Of a stretch of DNA of 64,000 bases, positions 60,601-63,905 are shown piece by piece; the stretch's first letter is position 1, and each line of letters starts with the position of its first letter. A program made the translations under genes and the position numbers. The notes beneath the pieces are model-generated. The model saw only the letters and a list, made by a program, of their open reading frames with translations, did no database searches and was not told the origin of the DNA. The stretch spans positions 137,490,250 through 137,554,249 of the forward strand of contig NC_092878.1 of NCBI RefSeq assembly GCF_028372415.1, given 5' to 3'. The stretch comes from Notamacropus eugenii. Its lineage: Eukaryota; Chordata; Mammalia; Diprotodontia; Macropodidae.

Positions 60601-61738
60601 TGTGTGTGTGTGTATGTGTGGTTGCTACAGATAAGTGTGGCTCTGTTAGTTTATCATGTTCCTTAGCCCCCCTAGACCCTCCCCAGGTGATTTTGATGTC
60701 TAAAGCAGACTCTCGGGATAGCAACCAAGTCTCTGAGGATGCAGTCTAAGGAATGAAGGAGCCAGGGATAGAAAAGGAAAAAACATGATTCCAAATGCCT
60801 GACCCAGTGTTAAGCATGCAGCAGGCTCTCTGCTACCATTTGTCTAGTGTTTTAAAGTTCACAAAGCACTTTACAGATATTTTCCCATTTGATCCTCACA
60901 ACCCTGTAAGGGAGGTGCTATTAATATCCCTGTTTTTCAGAAGAGGAAACTCAATTTCCCAAAGGTTTCCAAAGTTAAGTGAATTGTGCTAGGGTGGCAT
61001 CTAGACACCTCACACACTTTTTGACTAATATTAAATGCCAGCATTTACATGTAGTTTTCTCATTTTATGCTCACATTATTATCTCTTATCTGCTATATAC
61101 TGTCACCTATTATTATCTCCATATTATCTCCAAATAAGTAAACTGAAGCTGAGAAGTCATGTGATTTGTCCAGGGTAACATAGGTAATAAATGTCTGAGG
61201 TAGGATTCGAACTCCAGTCTATCCTGACTGTGCCAGGTACTCTATCTGTTGCGCCACCGAACTGCCTCTCTGAAAACAAAAGCAAAAACAAAAAATACCA
61301 TTTGTGACCACACAATGCTGTATTTATTCATGGTGGATTTTCTATAGTGACTTAGAGTGGTAAGGATAAAAGGATGCAGGAAAGCATCCTTTGAGAATTG
61401 TGCCAGGGAACTGGTGTGAAATGCCAGTCTTGCTGGAGGTCCTGTGCTGCCCTCTAGCCTTGAATGGAACCCTGGGTGCCAAAGAGCTAGATCTGCCCTG
61501 ACTAAAACAGACCTTCCCATGCCCAGGTGAAGACCATCATGAACAGGGTTTACCATCAGAATCGGAAGGTCCATGAAAAGACAGTGCGCACCACCGCAGC
61601 TGCCATCATCCTCAATAACAACCCATCTTACATGGAAGTCAAGAACCTCCTGCTTTCTATTGGTGAGCTCCCCAAAGAAATGAACAGATACATGCTCTCT
61701 GTGGTCCAGGACATTCTGCGCTTCCAGTTGCCTGCAAG
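19802..61738 (+). CDS. MTTP: MTTP gene, coding exons 1-12 (3' end outside window)
   Basis: Microsomal triglyceride transfer protein large subunit. In the ER lumen of enterocytes and hepatocytes it pairs with protein disulfide isomerase and transfers triglyceride, cholesteryl ester and phospholipid to nascent apolipoprotein B, a step required for chylomicron and VLDL assembly. Twelve exons (19802-19862, 29334-29521, 33146-33289, 40753-40860, 45704-45820, 46395-46534, 47232-47382, 49750-49907, 51880-52048, 55601-55708, 59021-59233, 61527-61738) join in frame with GT-AG introns. They encode residues 1-589 of an expected 894 or so: signal peptide (about 1-18), the N-terminal beta-barrel (to about 297) and nearly all of the helical domain (about 298-603). 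The first two bases of codon 590 close exon 12. Counting residues gives D361, L435 and R540, matching the human numbering I remember, so there is no net indel. No stop or frameshift; the gene looks intact. Confidence 0.97.
19863..21040 (+). other. MTTP: MTTP intron 1, proximal part
   Basis: AT-rich intron sequence with no recognised repeat or exon over about 1.2 kb. A first intron next to a tissue-specific promoter could carry enhancers, but I see no motif cluster that proves it. Confidence 0.5.
21045..21165 (+). repeat. MIR-like element
   Basis: Plus orientation: ggatttggactcagcagtct, ctcaaattctagcttcacca, ttgtgactttgaacgcgtcc. Confidence 0.7.
21170..22090. other. MTTP intron 1, no gene seen
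   Basis: Mixed sequence with a G-rich patch at about 21770-21800 and a pyrimidine-rich segment from about 21930. No exon or recognised repeat family. Confidence 0.4.
22095..22470 (-). repeat. Putative retroelement 3' end, family uncertain
   Basis: Starts with a T-rich run (antisense poly-A?) and continues with atgtgcagtgtaccgcacct, ttcacctctgcaaaggggta and tatcttttcatatctctcct. The pattern resembles a LINE 3' region I have seen in marsupial DNA but cannot name. Confidence 0.35.
22475..23255. other. MTTP intron 1, pyrimidine-rich stretch
   Basis: C/T-rich plus strand, with an AT-rich patch at 22670-22760. It could be an old LINE, but no diagnostic motif was found. Confidence 0.35.
23258..23435 (+). 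repeat. MIR-like element
   Basis: Plus orientation: tgtgttcaaatgtctgatct, ctgggcctcagctgcctcat, ctgtaaagtaaaggggttga, taaatctgtgatcctctg. Confidence 0.8.
23490..23980. repeat. Local low-copy duplications
   Basis: The 20-mer actgtacttatttaaaataa occurs twice, 36 bp apart, near 23494 and 23530. A second pair of about 40 bp is similar: tattattttcatattatttt .. tagtaatagaaaagtt at 23590 and tattgttttcatattacttt .. tagtaggaaaatttt at 23821. Confidence 0.5.
24280..24420 (+). repeat. Diverged dispersed repeat
   Basis: Series aataaacatttattaagcac, tactacatgccaggcagtac, caaagaacctgcctatctaa; same opening pattern as 14575 and 60085. Confidence 0.6.
24425..24895. other. MTTP intron 1, no feature recognised
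   Basis: No exon or recognised repeat. Overlapping short open frames on both strands at 24553-24793 look like chance. Confidence 0.4.
24900..25028 (+). repeat. tRNA-headed SINE
   Basis: Plus orientation: gtagtgaagtggatagaact, agacctgaattcaaatccag, gtgtgaccctgagcaagtca, accccaactgcctcaa. Confidence 0.88.
25030..26190. other. MTTP intron 1, no feature recognised
   Basis: About 1.2 kb without a recognised gene or repeat. Opposite-strand open frames near 25414-25778 are not flanked by good splice sites. Confidence 0.4.
26195..26375 (-). repeat. SINE-like element (CORE/MIR group)
   Basis: Series atttaaagttggaaggcccc, tcactttacagatgtagtga, ttgctctgggctccagaagg; reverse orientation. Confidence 0.7.
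26511..26637. repeat. Compound (CT)n-(GT)n microsatellite
   Basis: About 30 CT units, a short mixed segment, then about 21 GT units ending at 26636. Confidence 0.97.
26670..26850 (+). repeat. SINE (same subfamily as 34700-34920)
   Basis: Plus orientation: gcgaccctgggcaagtcata, attgcagagcagctgctgat, ctgtgttggtagaagtgtcc, cccagatataatcacagg. The second half (tail with ctgatct..ttggtaga) is shared with 34700-34920. Confidence 0.7.
27249..27420 (-). repeat. SINE-like element (CORE/MIR group)
   Basis: Series atcctagaactttagagata, aaggaaccttagcgataagt, ttgacatataaggaaacctg. Confidence 0.65.
27600..27885 (-). repeat. L1 LINE 3' fragment, antisense
   Basis: Shows ttctgcttgcatcattctgc, tcatcatttcttacagtgta and atgttccatttcattcacac, the antisense of the marsupial L1 3' region. 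A run of 14-16 A lies just left, near 27516-27531. Confidence 0.7.
27990..28145 (-). repeat. MIR/CORE-SINE-like element
   Basis: Series ggagacctgagagctccttt, aaatgaggcccagagttgga, actttgcccaagagcccaga, ctcaaacccagctc. Confidence 0.7.
28500..28590 (+). repeat. SINE fragment
   Basis: Short plus-orientation piece: ggtcaggaagaccttggggc, gtgtgaccatgggggaatca, cttgacctcaggc. Confidence 0.6.
28645..28900 (-). repeat. MIR/CORE-SINE-like element, nearly complete
   Basis: Reverse orientation: ttaagcacctactacatgcc, ttgtctcattgaagcctcac, gagaagactgagactgagaa, aagtgacttttccaggatta, tgaactcaggtcattgtaat. Confidence 0.85.
29334..29521 (+). CDS. MTTP: MTTP exon 2
   Basis: Acceptor ctcttccag ends at 29333; donor gtaagc starts at 29522. 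The 188 nt complete Gly21 and encode residues 22-83, starting [20 protein letters not shown] and including the conserved [19 protein letters not shown]. This begins the N-terminal beta-barrel of the large lipid transfer protein family, which contacts apoB. Residues 42-51 ([10 protein letters not shown]) are the most diverged part. Confidence 0.97.
29695..29930 (+). repeat. CR1/L3-like LINE fragment
   Basis: Motifs accagaggatgtgcaaggga, atgtcatagggacaaaactt and tttcagtctggaaaagagta follow the order of the CR1 3' ORF region. Compare with 31850-32790. Confidence 0.6.
29935..30100 (-). repeat. SINE-like element (CORE/MIR group)
   Basis: Series catcttacagattgaggaaa, gttaagtgactcacccaagg, tcacgcagctaagtaagggt. 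Confidence 0.82.
30350..30650 (-). repeat. L1 LINE 3' fragment, antisense
   Basis: Shows agtcttcctaagtttctctg, tgtatcacaatttgttcaag and tctgctattataaaaagtgt, the antisense marsupial L1 3' region. Confidence 0.7.
30655..31265. other. MTTP intron 2, little recognised
   Basis: AT-rich. The first 100 bp may continue the antisense L1 (tcagagggcaggagcaggat). No exon seen. Confidence 0.4.
31270..31820 (+). repeat. Old dispersed repeat
   Basis: Series agaagcatttattcagcact, atggagtttacagtctggta, aggatcttactgacccaggg, cagattgggaagggtcttga, ccaagcaaagggatttgtac. It shares its order with 14575 and 36150. Confidence 0.55.
31850..32790 (+). repeat. CR1/L3-like LINE, 3' ORF and 3' end
   Basis: A long sense-strand segment in CR1 order: cagttcttcagatgacataa, tcatcagatagaaatctggg, cagtggactgcaaggtcagt, aagaacagggagatgatagt, gttcagttctggacaacaca, aacatccagagaaggacaac and the 3' tail aactctgaaattctctgatt. 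In translation the C-terminal RT-region pattern [11 protein letters not shown] is visible. It is broken by stops. Confidence 0.8.
32795..33145 (+). other. MTTP: MTTP intron 2, 3' end
   Basis: Unremarkable AT-rich intron ending in tgcttgattacag at 33145. Confidence 0.6.
33146..33289 (+). CDS. MTTP: MTTP exon 3
   Basis: 144 nt, phase 0 to phase 0, acceptor attacag, donor gtaaga. It encodes residues 84-131, starting [20 protein letters not shown] and ending LLHLTRGK, within the N-terminal beta-barrel. Confidence 0.97.
33945..34150 (-). repeat. MIR/CORE-SINE-like element (left arm of inverted pair)
   Basis: Reverse orientation: ttcctcacagttaccctgtg, attttacaattgaggaaact, gacttacccacagtcatgca, gctaataagtgtcagaagtg. 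Confidence 0.85.
34200..34430 (+). repeat. MIR/CORE-SINE-like element (right arm of inverted pair)
   Basis: Plus orientation, nearly full: ctgacacagacattcactag, ggtgaccctgggcaagtcac, ctcagtttcctcatatgtaa, gagttgtaaggattaaatgg, aaagggctttgcaaacttta. Confidence 0.9.
34435..34690. other. MTTP intron 3, no feature
   Basis: AT-rich; a minus-strand open frame at 34445-34735 reflects base composition. Confidence 0.4.
34700..34945 (+). repeat. SINE (subfamily with ctgatttgcat tail)
   Basis: Plus orientation: gaatcattaagacctaagtt, caagtcctccatactgggta, cagacagatgctgatttgca, agagggaatttccaccttgg, gagttcccagtgtcaatgga, with an A-rich end. Same subfamily as 26670-26850. Confidence 0.75.
34950..36140. 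other. MTTP intron 3, no feature recognised
   Basis: About 1.2 kb without a recognised repeat or exon. An open frame at 35202-35438 lacks splice support. Confidence 0.35.
36150..36575 (+). repeat. Old dispersed repeat (same family as 14575-14960)
   Basis: Series ttctcaaggagctcccagtc, taatggggaagacaacatgt, gggaaaggctgctttcaaaa, cagtgaaaatgcccagagtg, aggattttatatttgatgct. It ends at the microsatellite. Confidence 0.65.
36579..36825. repeat. (CTAT/CTGT)n microsatellite
   Basis: About 245 bp of CTAT tetranucleotides with CTGT variants and short interruptions. It opens two tyrosine/leucine/serine-rich frames (36353-36730 and 36424-36945) that are not genes. Confidence 0.97.
36830..37925. other. 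MTTP intron 3, mostly unrecognised
   Basis: Contains a likely MIR remnant at about 37205-37270 (ggtgacttgcccagcctggc) and a pyrimidine-rich tract at about 37365-37420. No exon. Confidence 0.4.
37930..38100 (+). repeat. MIR element
   Basis: Plus orientation: gtttaaatcctagctctgct, gggcctcaatttcctcatct, gtaaagtgtgagctggacaa. Confidence 0.85.
38215..38445 (-). repeat. Diverged SINE-like element
   Basis: Series ggatctttgatttagagcca, ttttctagataaagagcctg, aaggtaacccacacagtgtc, aagcctggttcctgg; reverse orientation. Confidence 0.55.
38450..40752. other. MTTP intron 3, distal part
   Basis: A 2.3-kb stretch. A repeat opening (aagcatttataaagtacctg) lies near 38570. A minus-strand open frame at 39676-39927 has a charged helical-looking segment but no splice context or known homologue. 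Otherwise nothing recognised. Confidence 0.4.
40753..40860 (+). CDS. MTTP: MTTP exon 4
   Basis: 108 nt, phase 0 both ends, acceptor tcctccag, donor gtatga. It encodes residues 132-167: [20 protein letters not shown] then [16 protein letters not shown]. The [11 protein letters not shown] block is a family hallmark of the vitellogenin/MTP/apoB N-terminal domain. Confidence 0.97.
41190..44420 (-). mobile_element. L1-type LINE with internally deleted ORF2, antisense in MTTP intron 4
   Basis: Reading the plus strand left to right gives the element backwards. A T-rich 3' end (41190-41440) is followed by 3' UTR and the ORF2 C-terminal region to about 42120 (atggttagacaagtttaatt, gagttgttttaatttgcatt, catttatcaactgagaaatg). 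Then comes sequence like the antisense of the ORF2 endonuclease N-terminus (gctttgtcagagattataat at about 42215). A region with a (GT)n tract (42626-42662), an ORF1-like segment (about 43000-43950) and a GC-richer 5' UTR-like end (to about 44420) follow. Most of ORF2, including the reverse transcriptase core, is missing: the whole is only 3.2 kb. All frames are broken. It is either a HAL1-like half-L1 or an L1 with a large deletion. Confidence 0.7.
42626..42662. repeat. (GT)n microsatellite
   Basis: About 18 GT units inside the antisense L1-type element. Confidence 0.95.
44425..44865. other. MTTP intron 4, no feature
   Basis: Its first 150 bp (tctagttcttctcattttac, gtatcagaccatacatgttt) resemble another antisense L1 3' end; the remainder is unrecognised. 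Confidence 0.4.
44870..45040 (-). repeat. SINE-like element (CORE/MIR group)
   Basis: Series agctctagaactggacagga, tttatagttgaggaaactga, ctccaaggtcacacagagaa, caaggttggagctcc. Confidence 0.8.
45045..45703 (+). other. MTTP: MTTP intron 4, 3' part
   Basis: No repeat family recognised; ends in aaaaaattgtag at 45703. Confidence 0.5.
45704..45820 (+). CDS. MTTP: MTTP exon 5
   Basis: 117 nt, phase 0 both ends, donor gtatga. It encodes residues 168-206: [20 protein letters not shown], then [19 protein letters not shown]. The two cysteines, C174 and C194, are spaced as in the mammalian proteins I remember and could form the disulfide of the beta-barrel (inference). Confidence 0.97.
46026..46228. 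mobile_element. hAT-type MITE, near-palindromic
   Basis: Ends are caggggtggggaagctg and cagcaggttccccaccctta, inverse of each other. Inner parts also pair: gaccacatgtggccttctag with gggggccacatgtggcctga, and acagaacaaatcc with gagatttgttctgt. ACTTAGAG (46018-46025) before and ACTTAAGAG (46229-46237) after look like a mutated 8-bp target duplication, as hAT transposases make. No coding capacity. It lies in the short MTTP intron 5. Confidence 0.8.
46395..46534 (+). CDS. MTTP: MTTP exon 6
   Basis: 140 nt, acceptor tcacctag, donor gtaaga. It encodes residues 207-252 plus two bases (AG) of Arg253: [20 protein letters not shown], then [16 protein letters not shown]. The [15 protein letters not shown] block is conserved. 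Confidence 0.97.
46535..47231 (+). other. MTTP: MTTP intron 6
   Basis: A 697-bp intron with only a tiny CA run at about 46640. Opposing short open frames at 46637-46853 have no support. Confidence 0.7.
47232..47382 (+). CDS. MTTP: MTTP exon 7
   Basis: 151 nt; the first base completes Arg253, then residues 254-303, donor gtaagt. It starts [20 protein letters not shown] and ends with [10 protein letters not shown], placing a C-x-x-C pair at 298 and 301 near the junction of beta-barrel and helical domain. Confidence 0.97.
47430..47560 (+). repeat. Diverged dispersed repeat
   Basis: Series cataaacatttattacgcat, ctactgaatgcttgctattg, ccaggaacttacatgcagct; same opening pattern as 14575. Confidence 0.55.
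47668..47862. mobile_element. MITE copy C, uninterrupted
   Basis: Left end atacttaacctgggtttcat; inner ttcttttgtaatcctatgta, attttatgcatttaaaagta, tgagaagggggccataag; right end aaaagtcaggaactcctcc, the degenerate inverse of the left. It is the only copy of this MITE in the window not split by another insertion, so it shows the original arrangement. Confidence 0.6.
47865..47985 (-). repeat. SINE 5' part, reverse orientation
   Basis: Series aagtaacttgtctagggtca, cacagccagtatgtttcaga, cattccatccactag. Confidence 0.75.
47990..48385. other. MTTP intron 7, no feature
   Basis: Nothing recognised except a probable SINE-tail remnant just before 48391. Confidence 0.4.
48391..48483 (+). repeat. tRNA-headed SINE, variant head
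   Basis: Plus orientation: gggcagctggggtccccatg, agtagagtgctgggcctgga, tcaaatccagcctcagatat, gtgaccctgggcaagtcac. The head gtccccatgagtag replaces the usual ggcacagtggatag and is shared with the copy at 50665. Confidence 0.85.
48490..48925. other. MTTP intron 7, no feature
   Basis: Overlapping open frames on both strands at 48480-48783 lack splice context; no repeat recognised. Confidence 0.4.
48930..49250 (+). repeat. L1 LINE fragment, ORF2 middle, sense
   Basis: A-rich, with tttcatcaaagaaaatgaca, acaaagagacaataaaaaaa, agttctgaaaatcagaaaag and taataaaatagacaaaacat, the order of the marsupial L1 ORF2 between endonuclease and reverse transcriptase. Frames are broken. Confidence 0.65.
49255..49749 (+). 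other. MTTP: MTTP intron 7, 3' part
   Basis: No feature recognised; ends in gtgtttttcag. Confidence 0.5.
49750..49907 (+). CDS. MTTP: MTTP exon 8
   Basis: 158 nt, donor gtaagt. It encodes residues 304-355 plus two bases of Leu356: [20 protein letters not shown], then [20 protein letters not shown]. It begins the alpha-helical domain, a superhelix of paired helices that contacts protein disulfide isomerase. Confidence 0.97.
49908..50660. other. MTTP intron 8, 5' part
   Basis: An L2-type tail (tagtaggtgcttaataaatg) lies at about 50225-50275 and a dispersed repeat opening near 50460. Otherwise nothing. Confidence 0.4.
50665..50895 (+). repeat. tRNA-headed SINE with full CORE tail, variant head
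   Basis: Plus orientation: ggcagctggtgtccccatga, atagagtgctgggcctggag, gtgactctgggcaagtcatt, ctcagtttcctcaactgtaa, ttgttacaaggatcaaatga, aatactttgtaaacctcaaa. Same unusual head as 48391. Confidence 0.88.
51150..51370 (-). repeat. MIR/CORE-SINE-like element
   Basis: Reverse orientation: atgcctactatgtgctacgt, ctcactggatcctcacatca, ccccattttacaaatgagga, aactgaggctgaaagaggtt, ataccacctaatcacctca. Confidence 0.88.
51375..51879 (+). other. MTTP: MTTP intron 8, 3' part
   Basis: No gene or clear repeat; a short dispersed repeat piece (ttcatttatttggtaacca, gtgctaggtgctggggac) lies at 51778-51850, just before the acceptor ctcttacag. Confidence 0.5.
51880..52048 (+). CDS. MTTP: MTTP exon 9
   Basis: 169 nt; the first base completes Leu356, then residues 357-412, donor gtgagt. 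It starts [20 protein letters not shown] and contains the almost invariant [19 protein letters not shown]361 is a human disease position (D361Y in abetalipoproteinemia) and is conserved here. Confidence 0.97.
52050..52545. other. MTTP intron 9, 5' part
   Basis: G-rich at first (about 52075-52105); no repeat or exon recognised. Confidence 0.4.
52550..54545 (+). mobile_element. L1 LINE 5' end: 5' UTR and part of ORF1, interrupted
   Basis: The left part (about 52550-53340) fits an L1 5' UTR of marsupial type (gttgacacaggttggccagg, cctgggatagaagcttgcag, aagctcaggccagacattct). Then ORF1-like sense sequence starts (aacacagaagaaggcaatgt), breaks at 53601, and resumes at about 54155 (aagataactcctttaaaatt, aaaagactgaaaaggtagaa, caagaaattataaaggaaaa, agaatccaccagttacctcc). 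It stops near 54530 within ORF1. ORF1 is shattered. Unlike most L1 copies it keeps the 5' end and lacks the 3' end. Confidence 0.7.
53602..54154. mobile_element. Unidentified 553-bp insertion in the L1
   Basis: It interrupts L1 ORF1 between two copies of AAGATA (53596-53601 and 54155-54160), consistent with a 6-bp target duplication. It starts TGTAACAGAAAGG and ends GCCATTAT. It contains ggaagcaacttttgaggggt-like sequence and a TATG/TATA simple repeat (53878-53974). A solo LTR is possible given size, TG start and 6-bp duplication, but the expected CA end is absent. No coding content. Confidence 0.45.
54550..55600. other. MTTP: MTTP intron 9, 3' part
   Basis: Contains a (GA)n tract at about 55123-55190 and no recognised repeat family. 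It ends in ggctaacag at 55600. Confidence 0.5.
55123..55190. repeat. (GA)n-rich microsatellite
   Basis: About 68 bp of gagaga with aaag interruptions. Confidence 0.9.
55601..55708 (+). CDS. MTTP: MTTP exon 10
   Basis: 108 nt, phase 0 both ends, donor gtgagt. It encodes residues 413-448: [20 protein letters not shown], then [17 protein letters not shown]435, a residue altered in human abetalipoproteinemia, is conserved. Confidence 0.97.
56080..57100 (-). repeat. L1 LINE 3' end, antisense
   Basis: Shows gtattcctatgtttgtctga, cacaatattccactttattt, cacagctccaccagtaatgc, ggtgtgaggttaaacctcag and gttgttttaatttgtatttt, the antisense ORF2 C-terminus and 3' region. Left boundary is vague. Confidence 0.75.
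57155..57413. repeat. (CA)n/(CACT)n microsatellite
   Basis: About 260 bp of cacaca with regular ct insertions; the His/Thr-rich open frame at 57105-57440 is an artefact. Confidence 0.96.
57420..57855. other. MTTP intron 10, no feature
   Basis: No recognised repeat or exon. Confidence 0.4.
57860..58095 (+). repeat. MIR/CORE-SINE-like element, nearly complete
   Basis: Plus orientation: gatgcaagttcaaatctggt, gtgaccgtgggcaagtcact, ggttctgcaactgtaaaatg, ttattggaaggatcaaatga, cgcctggcacataataagc, then a short TATG repeat. Confidence 0.9.
58385..58490 (+). repeat. L2-like 3' tail
   Basis: Series tgaaagcaggttttgtttca, tatttgcatccttagcacct, gaacctgacatgtgatcaat. Confidence 0.6.
58525..58650 (+). 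repeat. Diverged dispersed repeat
   Basis: Series tcaataaacatttgctaaac, tgccctcaaggagcttatat; same family opening as 14575 and 60085. Confidence 0.6.
58655..59020 (+). other. MTTP: MTTP intron 10, 3' end
   Basis: No feature recognised; ends in gttctctttag. Confidence 0.55.
59021..59233 (+). CDS. MTTP: MTTP exon 11
   Basis: 213 nt, phase 0 both ends, donor gtaaga. It encodes residues 449-519: [20 protein letters not shown], then [20 protein letters not shown], then [20 protein letters not shown] and [11 protein letters not shown]. These are helical-repeat residues of the PDI-binding domain. Confidence 0.97.
59335..59760 (+). repeat. L2 LINE 3' end
   Basis: A well-ordered L2 3' region: aaagcccttcacagcatggc, tccatgcctttgcataggct, catgcctggaatgtcctccc, ttccttcaaagctggacgca, then the tail gtaaactgcttgagaacaaa and cctggcatctagcatgatgg. 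It starts about 100 bp after the exon 11 donor. Confidence 0.85.
60085..60265 (+). repeat. Diverged dispersed repeat
   Basis: Series caagcatgtatttagcacct, taggccctggaaatacaaag, agaccctggcctcggggagt. Confidence 0.55.
60790..61005 (-). repeat. MIR/CORE-SINE-like element
   Basis: Reverse orientation: aagttcacaaagcactttac, catttgatcctcacaaccct, cagaagaggaaactcaattt. Confidence 0.8.
61030..61268 (-). repeat. SINE, reverse orientation with tRNA-like end
   Basis: Series taaactgaagctgagaagtc, tttgtccagggtaacatagg, ggtaggattcgaactccagt, ctgttgcgccaccgaactgc. Confidence 0.88.
61270..61526 (+). other. MTTP: MTTP intron 11, 3' end
   Basis: No feature recognised; ends in tcccatgcccag. Confidence 0.55.
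61527..61738 (+). CDS. MTTP: MTTP exon 12
   Basis: 212 nt, donor gtagag. It encodes residues 520-589, starting [20 protein letters not shown], then [20 protein letters not shown] and on to [10 protein letters not shown], plus AG of codon 590 (Ser or Arg; Ser in human). R540, whose loss (R540H) abolishes PDI binding in human abetalipoproteinemia, is present. Confidence 0.97.
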
Positions 61739-61867
61739 GTAGAGTATCTCTGCCGCTTGTCTGTCTGGGACCATTGGCTGGTGGTGTCCCATTGCCCAGA
61801 ACTAGAGACTAGACTGAGGTTCTGCTGAAGACTATACATAGCAGGTTGGAGAAGAAGCACAGACCCA

Positions 61868-61887
61868 GACACACACACACAGACATA

Positions 61888-61970
<83 letters not shown>
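61868..61970. repeat. (CA)n microsatellite near exon 12 donor
   Basis: A short CA run, a brief gap, then about 41 uninterrupted CA units; it starts 130 bp after the exon 12 donor. Confidence 0.97.
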
Positions 61971-61972
<2 letters not shown>

Positions 61973-61974
61973 TA

Positions 61975-62770
61975 TTAGTTTTGTGCTGGTGCTTTGGGGA
62001 CAGACAGCCAGGAAAGCAGCATGGTAGACTAGTGCCTCCCAACAGTGTTCATGTTTTTAAACCACCTCTTCTCTCTGCTTTCTTTCTAATTTTGGGGAGG
62101 TGGAGGCCCCAAAACATAAACACTATTCATTCCCTTAGGTCTTTTGTGTGTGAACCAAGGGACCTCAGGATTTGTGGAGTCCAATGCTCTAGAAGAAAAA
62201 AAGCAAATCTCAGAGAAGGTGTGATAAAATTTCCATGATCCTTCAGTGAATCAATGGTATAGCTGAGACTTCTTGTGTCCCAATGACCCAGGCCTCTGGC
62301 TCCCACCATGCTTTGGGGTTTTGCATTTTCTACTAGGACTGGCTATAAAGAAGGGCAGCATTGTGTGATGGATAGAAAGCCTGCTTCATGGTCAGAAGGA
62401 CTTACTTTGTGAGGGTGGGAGAATCCAGTGGAGGGAGCATGGGAAGAACCAGATCTGGGGTTTTGTTGGCATAGGGAATTACCAGTGAGGAACCTCCGTA
62501 GAAGTGTAGCCTGATCCCTGTTTAACGTTTTCCTTAGAGAATTGCCTGAGTCACTTGGTCTAGTGCTTTAATGGAGCCAGCTAGAGGCGATTGTTACATT
62601 TTCAGTGTAAACATCTCAGAAACCTCAAAAGTTACCAACCAGGGCTTGATTTATGTTGTCGATTGTCTAGGCTTATGGAAATGATAGAGAAAGTGTTCAT
62701 CATGAAAATTACAGTGAAATGGATCCTGCATTCTCAATTGTTAAACGTTTCCCAGGAAACCCTTCCCAGA
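61975..62770. other. MTTP intron 12, mostly unrecognised
   Basis: A SINE head remnant (ggcagcattgtgtgatggat) is at about 62355. No exon 13 seen. Confidence 0.4.
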
Positions 62771-62774
62771 GCCC

Positions 62775-62885
62775 TGCAGCCCATAATCTGTATGAGAGGA
62801 AGGACTTGGACACAGGTCTTCCAGGCTCCAAGACCAGCTCTTTATCTACTACACCACACTGCCTGTCTTCATAGTCAGTCCTAGT
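62775..62885 (-). repeat. SINE 5' part, reverse orientation
   Basis: Series ggacacaggtcttccaggct, agctctttatctactacacc, acactgcctgtctt. Confidence 0.7.
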
Positions 62886-62924
62886 ACAAAACTTTAAAAG
62901 TACAAAGTATGGCCATGTAGTGAA

Positions 62925-63135
62925 ATGCAAAGAGAATGGGACTGAGCAGGTCTCAAGAGACCTTGATTCTGCCTCTGACTCTCTGAAGGACCATGGGCTA
63001 ATTTTAGCCTCCTTGACCTTCAGTTTCTTCCTCTAGAGGAATAGATTATATACACATTAACAGGAATTGGGTGGGACTGGTAATGTATTCGTTGTGCTGT
63101 GCCCAATGCCCAACGACACAGCCTGTACATAATAG
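62925..63135 (+). repeat. MIR-like element, diverged
   Basis: Series gagaatgggactgagcaggt, tgattctgcctctgactctc, gaccttcagtttcttcctct. Confidence 0.65.
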
Positions 63136-63149
63136 GCACTTAAAGGTTC

Positions 63150-63370
63150 GGTGAAAGACATTGACTGAGAAGTGATGGGTAAAAACAACAGACTTGATGT
63201 AAAGAAAAGCTTCCTCACAATTAGGGCCACAGGTTTTCCCACATTGAGTTTCTTCAAAGCAGAGATAGTTCAGCCAGTTATTGAGGAGTTTATGGAAAGT
63301 CTTATTCATGGATTGGACTAAATGGTTTCTGTCTCCTCCTGCCCCATCCAGCTCTCAGAGTCTTAGGAAG
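63150..63370 (+). repeat. CR1/L3-like LINE 3' end
   Basis: Series gacttgatgtaaagaaaagc, ttcctcacaattagggccac, ttgagtttcttcaaagcaga, gattggactaaatggtttct, ccagctctcagagtc: the CR1 3' order. Confidence 0.75.
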
Positions 63371-63520
63371 CTAGATAATGTAGCAGTGGACAGAGCACTT
63401 GGTCTGGAGGCAGAAAGATCGGAGTTTGAACTTGGCTTTATGAGATAATGTGTGCAAAACACTTTGTCACCTTGAAGTGCCGTATAAATAAATAACATAT
63501 AAAGAAATAAAGTGCTATTA
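63371..63520 (+). repeat. tRNA-headed SINE with internal deletion
   Basis: Head tgtagcagtggacagagcac and gatcggagtttgaacttggc, then directly the tail gcaaaacactttgtcacctt. Confidence 0.75.
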
Positions 63521-63717
63521 TCATTTTAAACACTGTGAATTAAATTGATGGAGAGAACTCAAAAGAAAATAGTCTCTCAGGACATGTCCTTTGTGAACAT
63601 CTCTAACCTAAGATGAAAGCTAAACATAAGACTTGAAAAAAATCCATACTTCCACTTTGCAATTCCATTAACCACTCATCTCCTAAGAGGATCTAGAAAA
63701 AACTTGTAGAGGTCTAT

Positions 63718-63905
63718 AGGTCATAGAGTTAGTCCTGGCTGGGACCTTCTACCAATGCCTTTATTTTACAGATAAGGAAACTGAGGCCCATGGTGGTTAA
63801 GTAACTTGCCCAAGGTCATACCAGTAGCATGTACCAGAGGAAGAATTTGAACTCACTTTGAGTCTTCCAGACTTCAAAGGCCACTCACTTTCACTCTCCC
63901 AATAG
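63718..63905 (-). repeat. SINE-like element (CORE/MIR group)
   Basis: Series attttacagataaggaaact, gttaagtaacttgcccaagg, aggaagaatttgaactcact. Confidence 0.85.
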
